NCBI GenBank assembly: GCA_020200615.1
Contig: JAIVIH010000118.1
Span: 1-5,207, forward strand
From: Actinomycetota bacterium
GTDB lineage: Bacteria; Actinomycetota; Acidimicrobiia; Acidimicrobiales; AC-14
DNA length: 5,207 bases
Direction: 5' to 3'
Positions 1 through 5,207 of the stretch are shown one piece after another. A program made the position numbers and the translations under genes. Position 1 is the stretch's first letter. The number at the start of each line of letters is the position of its first letter. Under the pieces are notes generated by a model. The model was given only the letters and a program-made list of their open reading frames with translations, had not been told where the DNA came from and made no database searches.

Positions 1-987
1 CTGGCGCTCCGTCTCCCCCACGTACTTGTTGAGCAGCTCGGGGCCCTTGATGTTGAGGAAGTAGCTGCGGGCCGCCTTGTCGCCGGTGACCTCGCTGACC
101 TTCTTGGCCAGGGAGTTGGCCACGGCCTTGGCGATGAGGGTCTTGCCGCAGCCGGGAGGGCCGTAGAGGAGGATGCCCTTGGGGGCGGGCAGCTTGTGCT
201 CCTCGAACAGCTTGCGGTGGACGTAGGGCAACTCGACGGCGTCGGTGATCTGCTCGATCTGGACGTCGAGGCCGCCGACGTCGTCGTAGGTGATGTCGGG
301 CACCTCTTCGAGGACCAGCTCCTCGACCTCGGGCCGGGGCAGGCGCTCGAGGAGGAGGCCGGTGCGGGGGTCCATGAGGATCATGTCGCCGGAACGCAGC
401 TTCTGGCCGATGAGCTGCTCGGCCAGCTCGACCACCCGCTCCTCGTCGGCCCGACCGACTACCAGGGCCCGGACCCCGTCTTCCAGGAGCTCCTTCAGGG
501 TGACGACCTCACCCGAGATTTCCGCCCCGCGGGCGAGGACGACGTTGAGGGACTCGTTGAGCACGACCTCCTGGCCCCGGACGAGCTCGTCCGCCTCCAA
601 AGCGGGGTGCAGGGCGACCCGCATCTTGCGGCCACCGGAGAAGACGTCGACCGTGCCGTCATCCTCGTTGCGGCCCAGGAGCGTGCCGTAGGCCGACGGC
701 GGCTGGGTGAGCTTCTCGACCTCCTGGCGCAGCTCGGCGATGTGATCGCGGGCCTCGCGGAGGGTGTAGGTGAGCTTCTCGTTCTGGGCCACGGCCTGGG
801 CCAGCTGGCCCTTGGTCTCGAGCAGGCGCTCCTCCAGGGTCCGCACCCGCTTGGGGGCGTCCTGGAGCTTCCGGCGGAGGGTGACGACCTCCTCCTCGAG
901 AGACTTGACCTGTTCGAGCAGGAGGCCGACTTGCTGCTCGTAGGCGGCCAGCCGGCGCTCGTACTCGGAGTTCGACGCGGGACTCAC
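1..987 (-). CDS. arc: Proteasome-associated AAA ATPase ARC/Mpa, N-terminal part (C-terminus beyond the left edge)
   Basis: This is the ring ATPase that recognises Pup-tagged proteins, unfolds them and feeds them into the 20S proteasome in the cytoplasm. The 329 visible residues show the family's domain order: a Leu/Glu-rich coiled coil (about 8-94) that in the family binds Pup, a tandem OB-fold region (about 98-228), then the start of the AAA domain. The AAA part includes the TYDDVGGL entry motif (233-240), the Walker A motif GPPGCGKT (276-283) and the aromatic pore loop KYVGETE (321-327). Walker B, the arginine finger and the C-terminal proteasome-docking motif are not in view. Family members are about 600 residues, so a little over half is present. 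The GTG at 987 is preferred because AGGAG (996-1000) lies 8 nt upstream; an in-frame GTG at 993 would be only 2 nt from it. The gene is divergent from the ferredoxin gene. By family precedent dop, pup and prcBA may lie further left, but they are not visible here. Confidence 0.97.
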   Translation of the reverse strand, partial: MSPASNSEYERRLAAYEQQVGLLLEQVKSLEEEVVTLRRKLQDAPKRVRTLEERLLETKGQLAQAVAQNEKLTYTLREARDHIAELRQEVEKLTQPPSAYGTLLGRNEDDGTVDVFSGGRKMRVALHPALEADELVRGQEVVLNESLNVVLARGAEISGEVVTLKELLEDGVRALVVGRADEERVVELAEQLIGQKLRSGDMILMDPRTGLLLERLPRPEVEELVLEEVPDITYDDVGGLDVQIEQITDAVELPYVHRKLFEEHKLPAPKGILLYGPPGCGKTLIAKAVANSLAKKVSEVTGDKAARSYFLNIKGPELLNKYVGETERQ

Positions 988-995
988 GTCCACAT

Positions 996-1000
996 CTCCT
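996..1000 (-). promoter_or_regulatory. Ribosome binding site of arc, decides the start
   Basis: The minus strand reads GAAGGAGATGTGGACGTGAG. AGGAG stands 8 nt before the GTG at 987 but only 2 nt before the in-frame GTG at 993. The ATG nearest the site is in another frame and hits TGA two codons later. The spacing therefore supports 987 as the start. Confidence 0.75.
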
Positions 1001-1022
1001 TCTGGCGCATCACCTGGAGGCA

Positions 1023-1028
1023 ACCATA
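1023..1028 (-). promoter_or_regulatory. Possible -10 element for arc
   Basis: On the minus strand TATGGT matches TATAAT at four of six positions, in a comparatively A/T-rich spot of a very GC-rich region. It would place transcription start roughly 30 nt before the GTG start. No convincing -35 hexamer is found at 16-18 nt, so this is only a candidate. Confidence 0.25.
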
Positions 1029-1061
1029 CACCGGCCCCTTCCGAAAACGGCGACGCTTAGA

Positions 1062-1095
1062 GGGGCCCCGGCCGGGCCGGCGAAGCCGCAGACAA
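1062..1095. repeat. Intergenic repeat, copy 1 of a 38-bp-period direct repeat
   Basis: The unit starts with a GGGGCCCCGGCCGGG block and ends with CGGCGAAGCCGCAGACAA. It matches copy 2 (1100-1133) at 32 of 34 positions, displaced by exactly 38 bp. Within it CGGC-GAA-GCCG (1078-1088) can form a 4-bp hairpin with a GAA triloop, next to a self-complementary C/G block. It does not encode anything recognisable. Confidence 0.85.
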
Positions 1096-1099
1096 GCAT

Positions 1100-1133
1100 G
1101 GGACCCCGGCCGGGGCGGCGAAGCCGCAGACAA
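1100..1133. repeat. Intergenic repeat, copy 2 of a 38-bp-period direct repeat
   Basis: This copy differs from copy 1 at only two positions (1103 and 1115). The perfect 12-bp palindrome CCCCGGCCGGGG (1104-1115) is followed by GCGGC-GAA-GCCGC (1115-1127), a 5-bp hairpin with a GAA triloop. The change at 1115 lengthens both the palindrome and the hairpin stem. Only 4 bp separate the two copies. Confidence 0.85.
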
Positions 1134-1172
1134 CACGGTCCGGCATGGGGCAGGGGCCCACGCTCCGGAGGA

Positions 1173-1217
1173 GGGCGGGGCCGGCTCCGTGCCCGAACGG
1201 TTTGGCGGGCCCCGCCC
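1173..1217. repeat. Perfect 10-bp GC inverted repeat
   Basis: GGGCGGGGCC (1173-1182) is exactly complementary to GGCCCCGCCC (1208-1217), with a 25-nt loop. The loop holds a smaller CCGT/ACGG hairpin (1187-1190 with 1197-1200). No T-run follows on either strand, so a classical intrinsic terminator is not supported. It may be a structured leader, a protein site, or a by-product of the GC-rich repeat. Confidence 0.6.
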
Positions 1218-1238
1218 GGGCGCCGAAGACGCAGAGAC
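1207..1238. repeat. Intergenic repeat, decayed copy 3
   Basis: The segment GGGCCCCGCCCGGGC followed by GCCGAAGACGCAGAGAC aligns with copies 1 and 2 with one single-base gap and several substitutions. It keeps the order of GC block, central GAA and the GCAGA tail. It lies just upstream of the putative ferredoxin promoter and overlaps the right arm of the 1173-1217 stem. Confidence 0.55.
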
Positions 1239-1268
1239 TTGGTTTACGCGGCCAGATCCGGGTAAATT
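1239..1268 (+). promoter_or_regulatory. Candidate promoter for the ferredoxin-SpoIID-glycosyltransferase genes
   Basis: TTGGTT (1239-1244) and TAAATT (1263-1268), separated by 18 nt, form a weak sigma-70-like pair matching the consensus at three and four of six positions. This is the most A/T-rich spot upstream of the gene. It would give a leader of roughly 45 nt. An alternative pair is TTTACG (1243-1248) with AATTAC (1265-1270), spaced 16 nt. Confidence 0.35.
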
Positions 1269-1321
1269 ACTGAGCGACGAAACTAGAGCACCATCCAAGA
1301 GGACGAGGCGAGGCTGACCAC

Positions 1322-1564
1322 ATGGCCATGAAGGTCTGGATTGACCAGGATCTCTGCACGGGCGACGGCATCTGCGAAGAGATCGCTCCCGACGTCTTCA
1401 CCCTTCTCGATGACGGGTTGGCCTACGTGAAGGAGGGCTCGAAGGTCTACAGCGATCCCGGTGGGGTCGATGGACTGGCCGTAGTGCCCGCCAACATGGA
1501 AGAGGCCACCATCGAGTCGGCCGAAGAGTGCCCCGGCGAGTGCATCTTCATCGAAGTCGAGTAG
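1322..1564 (+). CDS. Single-cluster ferredoxin ([3Fe-4S] or Asp-ligated [4Fe-4S] type)
   Basis: This is an 80-residue soluble electron carrier. The cluster motif is C12-x2-D15-x2-C18 near the N-terminus and C70-P71 near the C-terminus, with one more cysteine at C74 (CPGEC). This is the layout of monocluster ferredoxins. An Asp in the second ligand position allows a [3Fe-4S] cluster or an Asp-ligated [4Fe-4S] cluster, as known for Pyrococcus furiosus ferredoxin. From memory, the stretch WIDQDLCTGDGIC is very like ferredoxins next to arc in Streptomyces-type genomes, so placement beside the proteasomal ATPase looks conserved. The redox partner is unknown; small ferredoxins of this kind often serve cytochromes P450, but none is visible here. 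The ATG at 1322 has GCGAGG (1308-1313) 8 nt upstream; the ATG at 1328 is 14 nt away and less likely. The next gene follows with about 17 nt between. Confidence 0.95.
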   Translation: MAMKVWIDQDLCTGDGICEEIAPDVFTLLDDGLAYVKEGSKVYSDPGGVDGLAVVPANMEEATIESAEECPGECIFIEVE

Positions 1565-1571
1565 CCGCGTC

Positions 1572-1577
1572 AGGAGG
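1572..1577 (+). promoter_or_regulatory. Ribosome binding site for the SpoIID-domain gene
   Basis: A full AGGAGG lies 8 nt after the ferredoxin stop codon. It is 4 nt before the in-frame TTG at 1582 and 13 nt before the in-frame GTG at 1591. Neither spacing is ideal, but the site shows that translation starts here and not at the GTG at 1528 inside the ferredoxin gene. Confidence 0.7.
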
Positions 1578-1581
1578 GTAC

Positions 1582-3717
1582 TTGCCCGGGGTGCGCCGGT
1601 TGGGCGACCCTGTTGCCCCGGTGCTCACCAGTTTCTCCCCCTCACCCGCCCGCGCCCGTCGGGCGCTGCTCGCCGTGCTCCTGGTGGCTGCGGCCCTCGT
1701 CGCCGACGCCGGCTCGCGCCCCGAGCTGGCGACTTCCTACCCCACGGCGAACATCGAGATCGACGGCCACGGGTTCGGCCACGGCCGGGGGATGGGCCAG
1801 TGGGGTGCCCTCGGCTACGCCTTGGCCGGCGCCAGCCACACCGACATCCTCCGTCACTTCTACAGCAACACCTCGACCGGCGACATCGGCAACCCGGACT
1901 ACTACACCGTCCGTATGACCCGCCTCGACGGTCTCGAGACGGTGGCCGTCCAGGAGCGGGGCCACCTCCGCACGAGCGTGGATCCCGCTGGCCTGTTCAG
2001 CGCCCTGCGGGCCGTCCGGACGGGACCCAACACGTTCCGCGTGGACAAAGGCGTTGGGTGCGGCGGGCCCTGGGAAGTGCTCCGATCGACCGTCCCCGGC
2101 CCGGTGTGGTTCGCCCCCCAGAATCCGGGTGACGACCGCCAGGAGATGCTGCAGCTGTGCGAGCCCGGCGGCACCCTCCGCTGGCTCCGAGGGCAGATCG
2201 TCGCGACCGAGGCCACGGCTGACGCCACCGGCATCCCCTCTCGGCAGCGCACGCTGAACTTCGTGGACATGCAGAGCTACCTCAGGGGTGTCGTCCCGCG
2301 GGAGAGTCCGGCGTCGTGGGGCGACCTCGGCGGCGGCGCCGGTATGAACGCCCTGCGAGCCCAGGCCGTGGCTGCCCGTTCCTACGCTCAGGCCGAGAAC
2401 CGATACCCCTACGCCCGGACGTGTGACACGACCGCCTGCCAGGTCTACATGGGCCGCGCCGAGCAGGACGGCGCCGGCTTCCGTGACCTCGAGGATCCGC
2501 GCACCAACCAGGCGGTCGACGAGACGAACGGCCAGGTCCGGATTCTGAACGGAGCCGTGGCCCGCACCGAGTTCTCCTCGTCCACTGGTGGATACACCGC
2601 CGGCGGTGTGTTCCCCGCGGTCGTAGACGAGGGCGACGCCATCGCCTCCAACCCCCACCACAGCTGGCACGCGTCGGTTCCCGTCTCGCGCATCGAGAGC
2701 AACTACTCCCAGATCGGGACCCTGAACGCGGTACGGGTCACCCGCAGGAACGGACTGGGGGACTTCGGCGGTCGGGCCCTCGACGTGGTCCTGGAAGGCT
2801 CCCGGGGCAGCGTGACCATCAGCGGCGACGATTTCCGCTTCTACGCCGACATCCGCTCCGACTGGTTCCGAATCGTGGAACCGGCTACGCCTCCGCCGCC
2901 GGCGAACTCGTGGAACGGCCCGTACCCCTTCCGACCCGACGGGACCCTGCAATCTTCGCCGGACGCTGCCGCCGTGAGGGGCCAGGAGCGCGTCGACGTC
3001 GTCGTTCGGGGCACGAACGGCTTTTACTGGACGTTCTGGAACGGTTCAGGGTGGTCGAACTGGACCGGCCTCGGTAGTCCCCCCACCGGCCTCGACGGCG
3101 ACCCGACGGTGGTCTCCTGGGCGTCCGGGCGGCTGGACGTGTTCGTGAGGGGCGCCACCGACGGCAAGCTGTGGCAGACCTTCTCCGACAACGGCGGGGC
3201 CAACTGGTCCCCCTGGCTCAAGCCCGTGGGCGATGACGGCGTGCTGGCCGGTGCCACGGACGGCGCGATCTACCAGCGCTTCTACGAGGGAGCCTGGAAC
3301 GATCGCTGGCTGCTGCAGGGTTCCCCGCCGCCCGGTGTGCAAGGTGATCCGGCTACGGCTTCGCGTGATTCGAGCCGCGTCGACCTGTTCGTCAGGGGCG
3401 GTGACGACAAGTTGTGGCAGAAGTCCTGGGACGGTGCCCAGTGGTCGGGATGGTCGCAACCGGTGGGCGCCAACGGGGTACTGGCGTCGAGTCCGGACGC
3501 CACGTCTTGGGATGCTGGGAACCTGCTTGTCTACGTCCGCGGTACCGACGGCGGAATCTATTTCGTTCGCTTCGGCAACGGGTGGGCTCCATGGTCGCGG
3601 CTGGGTAGCGCCGGAGACGTGATCCAGGACGGCCCCGGTGCCACCTCGAGAGGAGCGGGGCGCTTCGACGTGTTCGTGCGGGGAACCGACAACCGGGGTT
3701 GGCAGCTCTGGCGATGA
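1582..3717 (+). CDS. Secreted SpoIID/LytB-domain protein with C-terminal PLL-like beta-propeller
   Basis: The 711-residue product (numbered from TTG 1582) is predicted to be exported and to act on cell-wall glycan; SpoIID enzymes are lytic transglycosylases that cut peptidoglycan strands stripped of stem peptides. A signal peptide is clear: Arg-rich residues 24-27, hydrophobic core 28-41, likely cleavage after ADA (41-43). Next comes GHGFGHGRGMGQWGA (62-76), then the SpoIID core with YLRGVVPRES (catalytic Glu candidate E241), ALRAQAVAARSYA (257-269), the cysteine pair C281/C286 in CDTTACQVY, and STGGYT (334-339). A Pro-rich linker (about 434-442) leads to six PLL/DUF346-type repeats (444-711), predicted to bind sugars. 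The start is uncertain: TTG 1582 and GTG 1591 share one AGGAGG, and GTG 1621 gives the most compact signal peptide but lacks a ribosome site. With no visible spore genes, a sporulation role is not implied; wall remodelling is inferred. Confidence 0.92.
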   Translation: MPGVRRLGDPVAPVLTSFSPSPARARRALLAVLLVAAALVADAGSRPELATSYPTANIEIDGHGFGHGRGMGQWGALGYALAGASHTDILRHFYSNTSTGDIGNPDYYTVRMTRLDGLETVAVQERGHLRTSVDPAGLFSALRAVRTGPNTFRVDKGVGCGGPWEVLRSTVPGPVWFAPQNPGDDRQEMLQLCEPGGTLRWLRGQIVATEATADATGIPSRQRTLNFVDMQSYLRGVVPRESPASWGDLGGGAGMNALRAQAVAARSYAQAENRYPYARTCDTTACQVYMGRAEQDGAGFRDLEDPRTNQAVDETNGQVRILNGAVARTEFSSSTGGYTAGGVFPAVVDEGDAIASNPHHSWHASVPVSRIESNYSQIGTLNAVRVTRRNGLGDFGGRALDVVLEGSRGSVTISGDDFRFYADIRSDWFRIVEPATPPPPANSWNGPYPFRPDGTLQSSPDAAAVRGQERVDVVVRGTNGFYWTFWNGSGWSNWTGLGSPPTGLDGDPTVVSWASGRLDVFVRGATDGKLWQTFSDNGGANWSPWLKPVGDDGVLAGATDGAIYQRFYEGAWNDRWLLQGSPPPGVQGDPATASRDSSRVDLFVRGGDDKLWQKSWDGAQWSGWSQPVGANGVLASSPDATSWDAGNLLVYVRGTDGGIYFVRFGNGWAPWSRLGSAGDVIQDGPGATSRGAGRFDVFVRGTDNRGWQLWR
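2908..3714 (+). repeat. Six PLL/DUF346-like propeller repeats in the SpoIID-domain protein
   Basis: Each unit is about 47 residues and carries a signature like (V/L)DVFVRG, then a TDGKLWQ-like strand and a W-x2-W strand. Signatures begin at residues 471, 518, 600, 648 and 695 (DNA 2992, 3133, 3379, 3523, 3664). The intervals are 47, 82, 48 and 47. The 82-residue step covers two units, of which unit 3 lacks its VFVRG strand. Units 1, 3 and 5 resemble each other, as do 2, 4 and 6, giving three two-blade supers. The last unit ends at WQLWR, before the W-x2-W strand. A matching strand, SWNGPYPFRPDG (about 443-454), sits before unit 1 and could close the ring. Confidence 0.8.
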
Positions 3718-5207
3718 CCGCTGGGCCCGAGCGGCCCTCTGAGCGCGATAGCGGATCGAAACTCTGCCCCCAGGGTCGTCGAGGAACTGGACCCCGGGTG
3801 AGGCGCGATGCGGTTGACGACGCGGAATCGCATGTAGCCACGGAGGCGGTGGGAACCGACCGTTGGGTCGGGACGGCCGTGGTGACCGCCGTTGTCGTAG
3901 GGGTCCTTCTCCGGATCTGGTTCATCTCCTCTGCCCTCGGGCCCTTCGACTCGGATGAGGCCGTGGCCGGGCTCATGGGCCGGCACATGCTGGACGGGGA
4001 GTTCTTCTCCTTCTACTGGGGCCAGGCCTACGGCGGAGTTCACGAAGCGGTACTTCTCACCGTGTTGTTCGCGGTGCGGACGCCGGCGTGGCTGGCCATG
4101 GAGATCGTCCCCATGGCCCTCAGTGGCGTGGCCGCCCTGCTGACTTGGAGGATCGGTCTCCTGACCTTTGGCCGCGCTGGGGCAGCGCTGGCCGGATCGC
4201 TCTTCTGGTGCAGCTCCGCGGTGTTCGTATGGCAATCCACCAAGGAGCGGAGCTTCTACACGGCGACCCTCGTCGCCGGCACGGCGGTCCTCTTTCTCAC
4301 CCTTCGACTGATTGAGCGGCCAACCCGCCGGGATGCGCTGCTGCTGGGTGTTGCGGGCGGTGTTGGCTGGCACTCCAGCCCGAACATCGTCTACATGGCG
4401 GCGCCCGCCCTCCTCTGGTTGCTCATCGAAACCGTTCGAAAGCGGGACCTGACCGTGCTCCGGATGTCGTGGGTGGCGGCTGTCGGGGCGGTGGTGGGCG
4501 CCCTACCCTGGATCTACTCCAACCTCGCGAGCGGAGGTGCCTCGCTCAAGGTGGGCGAGGTGCTCGACACGACCTACGCCTTCAGGCTCGGGGCCTTCGC
4601 CAAACGAGCCCTTCCGTATGCGCTGGGCGCCCAGACACCCCAGTGGGAGATCACTCTCCCGTCCAAGATTCTCTATGCCTTCTTGCTGGCCGGCCTGGCC
4701 CTGGCTGTCCTGCGCCTTCCCAGGAAGGCGTACGTCTTCGTCCTGGGGCTGGCGATGCTTCCCTTCATCTTCGCCGCCCTCCCCACTTCCTGGTATGTCA
4801 GGGAGCCCCGGTACCTCTACTTCACCTGGCCCTTGGTGGTCCTCGTGGTCGGAGGTGCGTTGGGAACGCTCCGAAACCACAGCCTGGCCCTCGGGGTGCT
4901 CGTCCTGATCGCCGCCGGCAGCGTGGCCAGTACGGCCGTGATGGTCGAACGGGGCGAATCGGTGAAGGGCCTATGGGATTTCGCTCCCGGTGATCTGAGC
5001 CCGGTGATCGCCCGCCTGGACGCCGAAGGCCAAGACCGTGTCTTCGCCGACTACTGGATCGCCTACCGACTGGCGCTGGCCACCGACGAGAAGGTCATCG
5101 CCGCGCCGCTCCAGATGATCCGCTACGAGCCTTACGAAGCGGAGGTCCGGGCGGCTGAGAACCCGACCTACGTGTTCTTCGACGGGTCGTGTGACGAAGA
5201 GAAGTTC
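3714..5207 (+). CDS. GT39/ArnT-like integral-membrane glycosyltransferase, partial (3' end beyond the window)
   Basis: The frame stays open to the window end (498 codons, no stop). Residues 53-71 form the first membrane helix. It is followed by F78-D-S-D-E82 in an outside loop and LMGRHMLDGEFFSFYWGQAY, the usual start of GT-C enzymes of the ArnT/PMT/GT39 superfamily. There the acidic residues after helix 1 take part in catalysis with a polyprenyl-phosphate sugar donor. Roughly eleven hydrophobic segments run to about residue 420. A soluble tail follows, containing DYWIAYR (446-452), also typical of these proteins. Acceptor and sugar cannot be read from the sequence. The ATG at 3714 overlaps the preceding stop as ATGA, which suggests translational coupling. 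GTG 3798 is the rival start: GAGGAA (3781-3786) lies 11 nt upstream, and the codons before it have noticeably less G/C at third positions and encode a low-complexity polar leader. I keep 3714 as the outer bound. Confidence 0.88.
   Translation, partial: MTAGPERPSERDSGSKLCPQGRRGTGPRVRRDAVDDAESHVATEAVGTDRWVGTAVVTAVVVGVLLRIWFISSALGPFDSDEAVAGLMGRHMLDGEFFSFYWGQAYGGVHEAVLLTVLFAVRTPAWLAMEIVPMALSGVAALLTWRIGLLTFGRAGAALAGSLFWCSSAVFVWQSTKERSFYTATLVAGTAVLFLTLRLIERPTRRDALLLGVAGGVGWHSSPNIVYMAAPALLWLLIETVRKRDLTVLRMSWVAAVGAVVGALPWIYSNLASGGASLKVGEVLDTTYAFRLGAFAKRALPYALGAQTPQWEITLPSKILYAFLLAGLALAVLRLPRKAYVFVLGLAMLPFIFAALPTSWYVREPRYLYFTWPLVVLVVGGALGTLRNHSLALGVLVLIAAGSVASTAVMVERGESVKGLWDFAPGDLSPVIARLDAEGQDRVFADYWIAYRLALATDEKVIAAPLQMIRYEPYEAEVRAAENPTYVFFDGSCDEEKF

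Larger units (their letters stand above)
988..1321. other. Divergent intergenic region between arc and the ferredoxin gene
   Basis: This 334-bp stretch separates two divergent genes and must hold control signals for both. It has an A/T-richer end near arc (1018-1060), a very GC-rich repeat and hairpin block (1062-1238), and an A/T-richer end near the ferredoxin gene (1239-1300). Open frames cross it on both strands, but they are mostly antisense extensions or GC-driven frames with low-complexity Arg/Gly/Pro content. I see no convincing protein gene in it. No RNA gene is recognised, although the central block could fold strongly if transcribed. Confidence 0.7.

Noticed and set aside
1062..1133. 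CRISPR-like repeats
   Set aside because: Only two good copies are present, separated by 4 bp. There are no unique spacers of 30-40 bp and no cas genes.
1173..1217. Intrinsic terminator
   Set aside because: There is no T-run on either strand, and the neighbouring genes are transcribed away from this site, so no transcript needs to end here.
196..1317. A 373-codon plus-strand open frame over the arc gene and intergenic region
   Set aside because: Its protein is a Leu/Gly/Asp-biased shadow of arc read antisense, turning Arg/Pro-rich over the intergenic part. The opposite strand has unmistakable ARC motifs in the correct order.
1528..1581. GTG at 1528 as the start of the SpoIID gene
   Set aside because: It lies inside the ferredoxin gene with no spaced ribosome site and would add a charged leader before the signal peptide. 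AGGAGG at 1572-1577 points to the starts at 1582 or 1591.
1642..2952. A 436-codon minus-strand open frame antisense to the SpoIID gene
   Set aside because: It is a GC-driven antisense frame with no recognisable domain, low-complexity Val/Gly/Ala/Arg content and no good ribosome site seen. The plus strand encodes a clear secreted protein.
3235..3270. Frameshift or pseudogene break in propeller unit 3
   Set aside because: The reading frame is unbroken and propeller motifs resume in frame directly afterwards. The pattern is an in-frame gap, not a shift.
3558..4373. A 271-codon minus-strand open frame over the end of the SpoIID gene and the start of the glycosyltransferase
   Set aside because: It spans two real genes in antisense, and its product is polar and compositionally biased with no domain. 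The plus-strand frame has membrane helices and the FDSDE motif.
4469..4993. Plus-strand open frames of 174 and 123 codons inside the glycosyltransferase
   Set aside because: They are out-of-frame shadows, rich in Gly/Arg/Pro or Ser/Trp/Arg, with no independent start signals.

Overview
The window comes from a GC-rich actinobacterium. The main evidence is the first gene, an ARC/Mpa-type proteasomal AAA ATPase, a protein largely confined to Actinobacteria with the Pup-proteasome system. Frequent GTG/TTG-type starts and strong G/C bias at third codon positions agree. I cannot fix the genus; an uncultured or environmental actinobacterial lineage is plausible, but that is inference.

Layout. Positions 1-987 (minus strand) hold the N-terminal 329 residues of ARC/Mpa; its C-terminal half, and probably the rest of the Pup-proteasome locus, lies beyond the left edge. 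Positions 988-1321 are a 334-bp divergent intergenic region. It carries two near-identical 34-bp repeats at a 38-bp period, a decayed third copy, a strong GC stem and weak promoter candidates for both directions. Three plus-strand genes then follow with almost no space between them. They are a small [3Fe-4S]/[4Fe-4S] ferredoxin (1322-1564), a secreted SpoIID/LytB-domain protein with a C-terminal PLL/DUF346-like beta-propeller (about 1582-3717), and a multi-membrane-spanning GT39/ArnT-like glycosyltransferase (3714 or 3798 to beyond the right edge).

How the genes may work together. The ferredoxin resembles the one that sits beside arc in Streptomyces-type genomes, so its pairing with ARC is probably old, although no biochemical role is established. 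The SpoIID protein combines a predicted peptidoglycan-glycan-cleaving domain with a predicted sugar-binding propeller. It is followed directly by a membrane glycosyltransferase, which suggests a cell-envelope module read from the ferredoxin promoter.

The points most worth a second look are the internal architecture of the propeller (three two-blade units, one with a clean in-frame gap), the early position of the GHG...GMGQWGA motif in the SpoIID protein, the structured intergenic repeats, and the Asp-containing CxxDxxC cluster motif of the ferredoxin. No RNA genes, insertion sequences or CRISPR arrays were seen.
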